DNA from: DATNBT01 sp964579765
GTDB taxonomy: Bacteria; Acidobacteriota; Vicinamibacteria; Vicinamibacterales; CAVVIG01
Assembly: GCA_964579765.1 (NCBI GenBank)
Contig: CAZOIK010000042.1
Coordinates: 1-35,031, forward strand
Length of the DNA stretch: 35,031 bases
Direction of reading: 5' to 3'
Every line of letters begins with the position of its first letter. Within the stretch, counting starts at the first letter, position 1. Below are positions 24,531 through 31,965 of the stretch, piece after piece. Below the pieces are notes generated by a model that made no database searches, had not been told where the DNA came from, and saw nothing but the letters and a program-made list of their open reading frames with translations. The position numbers and the translations under genes were made by a program.

Positions 24531-26150
24531 ATGAAGCGAACAACGATGGCAGCTCTGTTGGCGGCGGGGACAGTCGCCGCCCTGAGCGGACAGCACGGCG
24601 ACGCGCGCAAGCCGATGGCGCTGACGCCGATGGACTACGTCGAGATCCGGCAGCTCGTCGCCCGCTACGCGTTCGCCGTGGACACGGGCAACAACAACGG
24701 CTACGACTACGCGGATCTGTTTTCCGCAGAGGTCGTGTTCATGCGGCGGTACGCGCGGGGGGGCGCGCTGCTGGCGGCGCTCGCGCGCGGCGGAAAGCTC
24801 GGACCGAACAACACCGTGCACTACATCATGAACCACGTCGTCGAGCCCACGCCCGACGGCGCGATCGGCAAGGAATATCTGATCGAGCTCAATTGGGACA
24901 TTCCGCGGACGGGAGGCGGGCAGGGACGTGGACGCGCGGGCGGACCGGTCAACGGCTGGGATCAGATTGGACAAAAGGCCGGCGAGCTCGCGCGCACGGG
25001 CGGACACTACGAAGACGTCTACGTGAAGACGCCCGTCGGCTGGCGATTCAAGAAGCGCGACTTCATTCCGTCGCGCAGCGGCGCCGATCCGTTGCCGCTG
25101 CCGCCGCCGAGGATTCCCGCGAGTCCGGCGCCGATCGACACGAGCGCGCCGCTGCCGCCCGCGGCGAACTACATCCCGCCGACGCAGCAGTCGGTGCTCA
25201 CCGCGACGGACTACCTCGAGATCGCGCAGCTCGTCTCGAGCTATGGCCACGCGCTAGACTCCGGCTACGGCAAGGGCGAGAACGGCGAGGCGTACGCGAA
25301 CCTCTACACGTCGGACGGGTCGTTCGCCGGCGCGAACGGCCACGCCGAGCTCGTGCGTCTGGGACAGATTCAGCCGCGCGGCCCGGAGTTCGTGCGCCAC
25401 TACCTCACCAACCACGTGATCGAGCCGACGGCCGAGGGCGCGCGCGGCAAGGAATTTCTCGCAGTGATCGACAACGGCGAGCACGGCAAGGCGAGCTCGC
25501 TGTTTCTCGGCGGCCACTACGAGGACACCTACGTGCGGACGCCTGACGGCTGGCGGATCAAAACGAGGCGGCTGTTCCCGCCGCGATCGGGTCCGCAGCC
25601 GCCGGCAGAGCCTCCGCCGCCACCGGCCGTGGCCGCGGCGCCTGCTGGTGCGGCGCCCGCCGTCGCGCGCCGCGCCGCCAATGCGCTGTCGGCCGCGGAC
25701 TACATCGACATCCAGCAATTGATCGCGCGCTCGGCCTATGCGCTCGACACGGCCGCCGATCGCGGCAACGCGTACGCGCAGCTGTTCACGACGGACGGCA
25801 TGTTCACGGTCCACACCGCGCACCCCTACGACATCAGCGGACGCGTGCAGCTCGCCGCGTTTGCCGACGGCGATCTCACGCACCGCGGACCGGCGTACGT
25901 CCGCGAGTACCTGACGAACTACATCCTGCAGCCGGCGCCGGGCGGCGCCACGGGCCGTGTCTACGTCGTCTGGATTGAGGTCGGCGAGAACGGGAATCCC
26001 GGCGTGATTCAAAGCGGTGGTCATTACGACGATGTGTATGCCAGGACGCGGGACGGCTGGCGTATCAGGAAGCGTACGTTCGTCCCCTCGACGCTCGGCC
26101 CGCGCGACGTCTACGACGTGGCGCGGACAAACGGCAGAAAGGACAACTGA
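24531..26150 (+). CDS. Exported protein with three tandem SnoaL/NTF2-like domains
   Basis: This 539-residue protein has a signal peptide (about 1-20) and three copies of a SnoaL-like alpha+beta-barrel domain at about 31-181, 222-351 and 386-520, joined by Pro/Ala-rich linkers. Each copy starts with DYxxIxQLxxRYxxxLD and ends with GGHYxDxYxxTxxGWRxxxR. Domains 1 and 2 carry an HxxxNH motif (H97/N101/H102 and H290/N294/H295). In domain 3 the equivalent positions are E459, N463 and Y464, suggesting loss of that function. The family includes dehydratases, cyclases and isomerases such as scytalone dehydratase and SnoaL, many using His/Asp/Tyr residues; the substrate here is unknown. GAGG precedes the ATG at eight bases. 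The stop overlaps the next gene by one base (TGATG). Confidence 0.88.
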   Translation: MKRTTMAALLAAGTVAALSGQHGDARKPMALTPMDYVEIRQLVARYAFAVDTGNNNGYDYADLFSAEVVFMRRYARGGALLAALARGGKLGPNNTVHYIMNHVVEPTPDGAIGKEYLIELNWDIPRTGGGQGRGRAGGPVNGWDQIGQKAGELARTGGHYEDVYVKTPVGWRFKKRDFIPSRSGADPLPLPPPRIPASPAPIDTSAPLPPAANYIPPTQQSVLTATDYLEIAQLVSSYGHALDSGYGKGENGEAYANLYTSDGSFAGANGHAELVRLGQIQPRGPEFVRHYLTNHVIEPTAEGARGKEFLAVIDNGEHGKASSLFLGGHYEDTYVRTPDGWRIKTRRLFPPRSGPQPPAEPPPPPAVAAAPAGAAPAVARRAANALSAADYIDIQQLIARSAYALDTAADRGNAYAQLFTTDGMFTVHTAHPYDISGRVQLAAFADGDLTHRGPAYVREYLTNYILQPAPGGATGRVYVVWIEVGENGNPGVIQSGGHYDDVYARTRDGWRIRKRTFVPSTLGPRDVYDVARTNGRKDN

Positions 26151-26695
26151 TGGTCAGACGAACAGCGCTCGCCTGTGCGGTCGTCGGCGTGCTCGCCCTG
26201 GCGCTCGGCATCGAGGCGCGCGCGAAGGACACACCGAAGACCGCGGCGCCCTCGCTCTCGATGATGGACTACATCGAGATCCGCCAGCTCGTCCGCAAGT
26301 ACGCGTGGGCACTCGACAGCGGCGAGAACTACGGCTACGCCTACGCCGATCTGTACACGCCCGACGGGATCTTCGTCGGGACGAACCAGGGCCCGAACGG
26401 CCGCTCGTACCAGGGGCGCGAAGCGCTGGCGGCGCTCGCGCGCGGCGGCGGGCGCAATCCGCTCATGCTGGGCCACTTCGCGATGAACCACGTCATCACG
26501 CCGACCGCCGACGGCGGCGCGATCGGCAAGGTCTCGGCGCCGATTCTCGACGTCGGCATCGTCGGACGGCCGAACGTCGTGACGCACGGCGGGCAGTACG
26601 ACGACGTCTACGTGAAGACGCCGGAAGGGTGGCGTTTCAAGAAGCGGACGTACTGGGAATCGAAGGTTGACGTGTGGCCGGCAGGCGCGCGTTAG
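26150..26695 (+). CDS. Exported single-domain SnoaL/NTF2-like protein
   Basis: This 181-residue protein has a signal peptide (about 1-25, EARA-K) and one SnoaL-like domain (about 36-170). It begins LSMMDYIEIRQLVRKYAWALD and retains the HxxxNH motif (H109, N113, H114). The GGHY position seen in the three-domain neighbour is GGQY here (Q149). A YQGREALAALARG segment is shared with domain 1 of the upstream gene. The start overlaps the upstream stop by one base, so the two should be co-translated. It is probably a tandem-duplication product that has diverged. An enzyme role (dehydratase or isomerase type) is possible but unproven. Confidence 0.85.
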   Translation: MVRRTALACAVVGVLALALGIEARAKDTPKTAAPSLSMMDYIEIRQLVRKYAWALDSGENYGYAYADLYTPDGIFVGTNQGPNGRSYQGREALAALARGGGRNPLMLGHFAMNHVITPTADGGAIGKVSAPILDVGIVGRPNVVTHGGQYDDVYVKTPEGWRFKKRTYWESKVDVWPAGAR

Positions 26696-26705
26696 GGAGA
26701 CACTT

Positions 26706-27320
26706 ATGACACTCACGCGAGGAACGATTGCTAAGACCCTGGGCGCGGCCGTCATCGGCGCGGGCATCATCGCCGCCGCCGGGCTGCGCGCCGAATCGAA
26801 GGCGGCGCCGGCCGTGGCGAAGACGCCGCAGCTCACGCCGCAGGACTATTTTGAGATCGAGCAGCTCGTGTCGAGCTATCCGTACGGGCTCGACGAGAAC
26901 ACCGACAACGGCGAGTCGTACGCGAAGCTCTTCGCGCCGGGCGCGGTGTTCACGCGTCCGCACACCGAAGGCCACGACAACCTCGCCGCGCTCGCGAACG
27001 GGCAGCCGCACGGGGCGCACTACACGCGGCACTTCATCACCAATCACGTGATCGAGCCCGCGCCGGGCGGCGCGATTGGCAAGGAGTACGCGGTCATCAT
27101 CGACATTCCCGAACCCGGCAGGCCCGGCGGCATCGCGCTCGGCGGGCGCTACGACGACGAGTACGTGAAGACGCCGCAGGGCTGGAAGTTCAAGACGCGG
27201 ACGTTCACGCCGTCGCACGCCGAAGTGCCGCCCCCGCCGCCCGGACGTGGCCGCGGCCGGCAGGGCCAGCAGACGCAGGGAGAGCCGCCCGCCACGCCCG
27301 CGGCTCCGCAGAATCGATAA
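26706..27320 (+). CDS. Exported SnoaL/NTF2-like protein with Pro/Gly/Arg tail
   Basis: This 204-residue protein has a signal peptide (about 1-29: TLGAAVIGAGIIAAAG, then LRAE) and one SnoaL-like domain (about 42-170), beginning LTPQDYFEIEQLVSSYPYGLD. The HxxxNH motif is present (H109, N113, H114). The GGHY position is GGRY (R148). The tail from about 174 is disordered and of low complexity (PPPPPGRGRGRQ, then QTQGEPPA), unlike the neighbours. ATG 26706 is chosen for its AGGGAGA Shine-Dalgarno five bases upstream; an earlier in-frame start would overlap the previous gene. It lies ten bases after that gene, in the same operon. Confidence 0.85.
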   Translation: MTLTRGTIAKTLGAAVIGAGIIAAAGLRAESKAAPAVAKTPQLTPQDYFEIEQLVSSYPYGLDENTDNGESYAKLFAPGAVFTRPHTEGHDNLAALANGQPHGAHYTRHFITNHVIEPAPGGAIGKEYAVIIDIPEPGRPGGIALGGRYDDEYVKTPQGWKFKTRTFTPSHAEVPPPPPGRGRGRQGQQTQGEPPATPAAPQNR

Positions 27321-27331
27321 GCGAGGGACAT

Positions 27332-27904
27332 ATGACTGTGAAGACGTTAGGCGCGCTCCTGATCGCCGCGTGTGTCGCCGTTCCAGCGGCGCACGCGCAG
27401 GACAAGTCGGCCACGAAGGCGAAGACGGTCGAGCTGACCGCGCTCGACTACATCCAGATCCAGCAGCTCGTCGCGAAGTACGCGCAGTACATCGACACGT
27501 GCTCGAACAACGGGTACGACTACGCCGATCTCTTCACGGCGGACGGCTACTTCCAGCCGTTTCAGAACGGCAAGCTCGGTCGCAAGTTCCAGGGACGCGA
27601 CGAGCTTGCGCGGGCGTCAGGCGGCGGGCCGAACGGGTGCACGGGCGCCGGCTGGATCAAGCAGGGCGTGCATCACCTCTACGTCAATCACATCATCGAG
27701 CCGACGCCCGAAGGGGCGAAGGGGCAGGTCAACATGCTGATGATCGGATTGGGCGGAGACAAGAACAAGATCGAGCACGACGGGTACTACGAGGACACGT
27801 ACGAGAAGACGCCAGCCGGATGGCGCTTCAAGTCGCGCATCCACCACGCGACGTACGAAGGCGCGCGAAGCAGCACGCAGGCTGGGCGCGGCGGCAACCA
27901 ATAG
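27332..27904 (+). CDS. Exported SnoaL/NTF2-like protein, last of the array
   Basis: This 190-residue protein has a clear signal peptide (cleavage AHA-Q after residue 22) and one SnoaL-like domain (about 35-172), beginning LTALDYIQIQQLVAKYAQYID. HxxxNH is present (H115, N119, H120). The GGHY position has become GYY (Y152), and cysteines C57 and C103 could form a disulphide. GAGGGA precedes the ATG, 11 bases after the previous stop. It ends 21 bases from the convergent tannase-family gene. It is the sixth SnoaL-like domain encoded in a row. The product is likely periplasmic or extracellular, with the reaction unknown. Confidence 0.85.
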   Translation: MTVKTLGALLIAACVAVPAAHAQDKSATKAKTVELTALDYIQIQQLVAKYAQYIDTCSNNGYDYADLFTADGYFQPFQNGKLGRKFQGRDELARASGGGPNGCTGAGWIKQGVHHLYVNHIIEPTPEGAKGQVNMLMIGLGGDKNKIEHDGYYEDTYEKTPAGWRFKSRIHHATYEGARSSTQAGRGGNQ

Positions 27905-27925
27905 GCCGGCCCTACGTTCGCGGCG

Positions 27926-29491
27926 TTACGACCGCGGCTGGATGCAGCTGAAGTTCGACGGGTCGCCGGTGTCGCCGCGGCCCGTGTACTGCGACACCTT
28001 CGGATACGCGCACACGAGCCGGCGCCGCGGCGGCTCGCCCTTGCGCGTCGTCGTCACGACGATCTGATCCGGCGCCTTGCCGGTGGCTTTCCACGCGGTG
28101 ACCGCGCCGGGGAGATCGAAATCCACTTTGTACGTTGACGGCACCTCGAGCCCGAAGCAGTGGTGCATGCCCGGCACCATGAAGAGGCGCATGCCCTTGT
28201 CGGCTTTCGCCTTGCCGATCGTGCGGACGACGTTCTCGTAATACGTGACGTTGTTGCCGGGACCGAGATCGTCGTTCCACCCGCCGACCATGATCAGCTT
28301 GCCCCCGTGATCGATGTACGGCGCGATGTTCGGATTCGTCGCGTTGATCGGCAGGTTCTCCGGCGCGTCGGCGCGATCGACGTCCGCGGCCCAGTCCGGA
28401 CGGAACGTCTTGTAGTCCCACTTCGGATCGTGGAAGACGAAGAAGCGGTAATAGAGCTCCGCGTACGGATACGGCTGCGGCTTGGCGGTCATGTCGGGCC
28501 ATGACATCTCGCTGCCGGGCTCCATCGGGCCGTAGAGCGCGGCGTGCGTGCGCGCGTGGCGCGGCGTCTCGTAGATGGTCCGCACCGCCTGGACCTGCGG
28601 TGCGGTGAGGCACGTCGGGCCGTCGGCGCCCTTGCACAGCATCACGCCGGGATCGAACTTGCAGTGCGGCGGATCTTCGATGACGCCGTCCTTCACGCCG
28701 TCTTTCATGTCGCAGGCGTCGAGCGCCGCCTGATGGATAGCGGGGTACTTCTCGATCGGAATGTAGCTCGCCTCGTCCTTGTGCGTCGCCCAGTACAGCC
28801 ACATCTGCGCGAGGCCGTGATGCGTGCCGTAGTTCGTCGCGCCGACCGCGGATGCGGCGTCGAGATCGGCGGGGAAGCGCTGCACGACGGCCAGCACGTC
28901 GCGCGATCCGCCGTTGCCGCACTCGTCCATGAACGTCTCGCGCGGCGACGCGCCGTAGAACGCGCCGACGAGCGCCTTCGCCTGCTCGACCATCACGTGG
29001 AACGGCACGTTGGCGACGTTGGTCAGCTTCTCAGGATGCGTGAGGACGATGTTCGCGCCGCCGCCCTGAATTGCGCCGTCGGAGCCTGACGTCGCGCTGC
29101 CGGTGCGCAGGATCTCGCGCATGCGCGCGTACGGCATGCCGCCGCCGAAGAAGCCGCCGCCGGCCGGCTGCAGCTCGTGATTCCAACCGGCGATCGGCAG
29201 CCACACTTCCGTCTTCGCGTCGTCGCCCGACGGCACGCGTGTCGTCGTCGTGACGCGGCAGAAGGCGCCGAGCTCGGCGAACGGCGCGCTCGCGCCGCGT
29301 CGTCCCGCGGGCGGGGCGAACGCGCCCGCTCCGACCTGAACCGCGGCGGTGATTTGCGCGTTCGGAAGCGCGATCGCCGCGAGCCGTTCGCAGGCGTTGG
29401 CCGGCTGGGCCGACAGCCCGGCGGGCGCCGCAGTGAGCACTCCGCAACCCGCCAGCCCCGCCGAGAGCATCCGACGAATGTGTTTGGTCAT
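27926..29491 (-). CDS. Tannase/feruloyl-esterase-family protein, nucleophile Ser replaced
   Basis: This 521-residue exported alpha/beta-hydrolase belongs to the tannase/feruloyl esterase family, whose members split gallate or ferulate esters. Family landmarks are WNHELQPAGGGFFGG (about 103-117), the calcium-site-like block ACDMKDGVKDGVIEDP (259-274) with HCKFDP after it, the acid residue in GGWNDDL (D407), and PGMHHCFG with H444 and C445. In this family a CS-D-HC motif links serine and histidine through neighbouring cysteines. Here the first element reads ECGNGGSR (C191, G192), so the usual serine is glycine, while both cysteines, the aspartate and the histidine remain. S196 nearby might substitute, or the protein may be non-hydrolytic. 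An N-terminal LAGC (residue 16) leaves lipoprotein processing as an alternative to cleavage near LSAQ. Confidence 0.87.
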   Translation of the reverse strand: MTKHIRRMLSAGLAGCGVLTAAPAGLSAQPANACERLAAIALPNAQITAAVQVGAGAFAPPAGRRGASAPFAELGAFCRVTTTTRVPSGDDAKTEVWLPIAGWNHELQPAGGGFFGGGMPYARMREILRTGSATSGSDGAIQGGGANIVLTHPEKLTNVANVPFHVMVEQAKALVGAFYGASPRETFMDECGNGGSRDVLAVVQRFPADLDAASAVGATNYGTHHGLAQMWLYWATHKDEASYIPIEKYPAIHQAALDACDMKDGVKDGVIEDPPHCKFDPGVMLCKGADGPTCLTAPQVQAVRTIYETPRHARTHAALYGPMEPGSEMSWPDMTAKPQPYPYAELYYRFFVFHDPKWDYKTFRPDWAADVDRADAPENLPINATNPNIAPYIDHGGKLIMVGGWNDDLGPGNNVTYYENVVRTIGKAKADKGMRLFMVPGMHHCFGLEVPSTYKVDFDLPGAVTAWKATGKAPDQIVVTTTRKGEPPRRRLVCAYPKVSQYTGRGDTGDPSNFSCIQPRS

Positions 29492-29520
29492 GGCGAGGTA
29501 GAGAGTAACGGATCGTGCCG

Positions 29521-29526
29521 TATAAT
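29521..29526 (+). promoter_or_regulatory. Perfect -10 box before cassette B
   Basis: TATAAT matches the consensus -10 exactly and lies 13 bases before ATG 29540, so the transcript leader would be only about seven bases. No good -35 is found 16-18 bases upstream. It sits in the 48-base gap between the divergent tannase-family gene and cassette B. Confidence 0.4.
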
Positions 29527-29539
29527 TTCACCTTGTACG

Positions 29540-31945
29540 ATGATTGTGCGCGCCGGCGTGAGCGGAAGTCTGCTGCTGGCGGGGGCCGCGTTCTGCGTGG
29601 CGCTCGGCGGCCCGGCTGTCCACGCGGGCGGGCGGCCCGCGCCGGCGACCGACGTCGAGGCCGTGCCCGATTTACGGCCGACGCTGACCCGCTACTGCGT
29701 GCCGTGCCACAACGACCGGCTGAAGACCGACGGCCTCAGCCTTCAGTCAGCCCTCGCGGGCGGCGTCGTCGAGAACGCCGCGATTTTCGAGAAGGTCATT
29801 GAGAAGCTGCACAGCGGGGCGATGCCGCCGGCCGGCCGCGCGCGTCCGTCGCGCCCGCAGGCCGAGGCGCTCGTGTCGTCGCTCGAGGGCGTGCTCGACG
29901 CCGCCGAGGCGGCGCATCCCGATCCCGGGGCGCCCCTGCTGCACCGGCTGAACCGCGCCGAGTACGCCAACGCGATCCGCGATCTGCTCGCGCTCGACGT
30001 GGACACGTCGGCGCTGCTGCCGCCCGACGACGCGACGGCCGGCTTCGACAACGTCGCCGACGTCCTCGGCGTGTCGCCGGCGCTGATGGAGCGGTATCTC
30101 TCCGCCGCCGACGACATCAGCGCGCTCGCCGTCGGCGACCCGTCGATTCCCGCGACGTCGCGCACCTACCACGTGACGCCCGACACCTCGCAGTCCGGGC
30201 ACATCGAGGGCCTGCCGCTCGGCACGCGCGGCGGCCTGCTCGCGCGCGTGACGCTGCCGCTCACCGGCGAGTACGCGATCAAGGTCAAGCTGCTGCAGAC
30301 GAATCTCGGATCGGTGCGAGGCCTCGAATATCCGCAGCAGCTCGAGATCTCGATCGACGGCACGCGCGTGCATCTGGTGCCGATGGGCGGGCCGGCCGAC
30401 TTCGCCGTGCTGCCGGTGAACGCCGAAGAGATCGCCGAAGCGCTCGACGCGCGCCTGCGCGTCCGCGTGCCCGTCGCCGCCGGCCGCCACGAAATCGTCG
30501 CGACGTTCGTCGAGAAGCCCGGCGTGGAGGGCGGCAACCGCCTCCAGGCGTTCCTGCGCAGCAACGTGGACGCGACCGATCACACGGGCCTCCCGCACGT
30601 CGAGAGCATGACGATCGACGGGCCGTTCGGCGCCAAGTCGCCCGGCGACACGCCGAGCCGCCGCACGATCTTCACGTGTCGTCCGACCTCGCATGCCGAC
30701 GAGACCTCGTGCGCGACGGCGATCGTCAGCCGGCTCGCCCGGCGCGCGTATCGGCGGCCCGCGACGGAGGCGGAGATGGCGCGGCTGCTCGCGCTGTACA
30801 AACACGGGCGGGAAGGCGGCACCTTCGACGCGGGCGTCGAGTTCGCGCTGCGCGGCATCCTGGCCAGCGCGAAGTTCCTCTTCCGCGACGAACGCGATCC
30901 GGACGCGATGCCCGCCGGGACGACGTATCGCGTGGGCGACTACGAGCTGGCGTCGCGGCTGTCGTTCTTCTTGTGGAGCTCGATTCCGGACGAGGAGCTC
31001 CTGACCGTCGCCGGGGAGGGACGGCTGAAGGATCCGGCGGTGCTCGACGCGCAGGTTCTCCGGATGCTGGCGAGCCCCAAGTCACGCGCGCTCGTGGACA
31101 ACTTCGCGGCGCAGTGGCTCTATCTGCGCAATCTGAAGAGCACGGCGCCCGACCAGAACGAGTTCCCGGATTTCGACGACAACCTGCGCCAGGCGTTCCG
31201 GACCGAAACCGAGATGTTCTTCGAGAGCGTGATGCGTGAAGATCGCAGCGTGCTCGACCTGCTCACGGCCAACTACACGTTCGTCAACGAACGCCTCGCG
31301 CGCCACTACGGCATTCCGAACGTCTACGGCAGCCGGTTCCGCCGCGTCACGGTGAACGACGACTCGCGCCGGGGGCTGCTGGGGAAGGGCAGCGTGCTGC
31401 TCGTGACGTCGCACGCCGGCCGGACGTCGCCCGTCCTGCGCGGCAAATGGGTGCTCGACAACCTGCTCGGCACGCCGCCGCCTCCGCCGCCGCCGAACGT
31501 GCCCGCGCTCGAGGACACGAAGATGGTGGACGCGCACTCGGTGCGCGAACGGCTCGAGCAGCATCGCGCGAACCCGAACTGCGCGACGTGTCACCGGCTC
31601 ATCGACCCGCTCGGCTTCGCGCTCGAGAACTTCGACGCCGTGGGCGCGTGGCGGACGAAGGACGACGGGGTGCCGATCGACGCGTCCGGCGAGCTCGTGG
31701 ACGGGACGAAGTTCGACGGCGTCGCCGCGCTGCGGCGGGCGATTGCCAGCCATCCGCAGACGTTCGTGCGCACGCTCACCGAGAAGCTGCTCGTCTACGC
31801 GCTCGGCCGCAGCCTCACGTTTCACGACATGCCCGTCGTCCGTGGCATCGCACGCGACGCCGCGCGTCAGGACTACAGGTTTTCGTCGCTCGTTCTTGGT
31901 ATCGTGCACAGTGCGCCGTTCGAGCGGCGCACGGCGGTGCACTGA
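29540..31945 (+). CDS. Di-heme DUF1592-family protein, cassette B
   Basis: This 801-residue paralogue of the protein at 11501-13894 has the same domain order. A signal peptide (about 1-29) is followed by heme motif CVPCH (53-57), DUF1587 (LHRLNRAEYANAIRDLL), a beta-rich middle part, DUF1595, DUF1592 (ASRLSFFLWSSIPDEELL), a PPPPPPP run, DUF1588 with heme motif CATCH (681-685), and DUF1585. The two copies align almost without gaps, including VRGLEYPQQLEI against VRGLESPEQLEI. The frame stays open upstream into the tannase gene, but ATG 29540 is the only start that gives a signal peptide. No SD is seen, and initiation may be near-leaderless. It is expected to be a periplasmic redox protein with an unknown partner. 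Confidence 0.9.
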   Translation: MIVRAGVSGSLLLAGAAFCVALGGPAVHAGGRPAPATDVEAVPDLRPTLTRYCVPCHNDRLKTDGLSLQSALAGGVVENAAIFEKVIEKLHSGAMPPAGRARPSRPQAEALVSSLEGVLDAAEAAHPDPGAPLLHRLNRAEYANAIRDLLALDVDTSALLPPDDATAGFDNVADVLGVSPALMERYLSAADDISALAVGDPSIPATSRTYHVTPDTSQSGHIEGLPLGTRGGLLARVTLPLTGEYAIKVKLLQTNLGSVRGLEYPQQLEISIDGTRVHLVPMGGPADFAVLPVNAEEIAEALDARLRVRVPVAAGRHEIVATFVEKPGVEGGNRLQAFLRSNVDATDHTGLPHVESMTIDGPFGAKSPGDTPSRRTIFTCRPTSHADETSCATAIVSRLARRAYRRPATEAEMARLLALYKHGREGGTFDAGVEFALRGILASAKFLFRDERDPDAMPAGTTYRVGDYELASRLSFFLWSSIPDEELLTVAGEGRLKDPAVLDAQVLRMLASPKSRALVDNFAAQWLYLRNLKSTAPDQNEFPDFDDNLRQAFRTETEMFFESVMREDRSVLDLLTANYTFVNERLARHYGIPNVYGSRFRRVTVNDDSRRGLLGKGSVLLVTSHAGRTSPVLRGKWVLDNLLGTPPPPPPPNVPALEDTKMVDAHSVRERLEQHRANPNCATCHRLIDPLGFALENFDAVGAWRTKDDGVPIDASGELVDGTKFDGVAALRRAIASHPQTFVRTLTEKLLVYALGRSLTFHDMPVVRGIARDAARQDYRFSSLVLGIVHSAPFERRTAVH

Positions 31946-31965
31946 AAGCGGGGAGGCTGGACGCC

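Noticed and set aside
29177..29539. N-terminal extension of the cassette B DUF1592 frame
   Set aside because: It is antisense to the tannase-family gene. A signal peptide begins at ATG 29540.
31447..31965. N-terminal extension of the cassette B DUF1552 frame
   Set aside because: The extension overlaps the DUF1592 gene and is Arg/Ala-rich shadow sequence. The Tat signal starts exactly at ATG 31966 with an SD.
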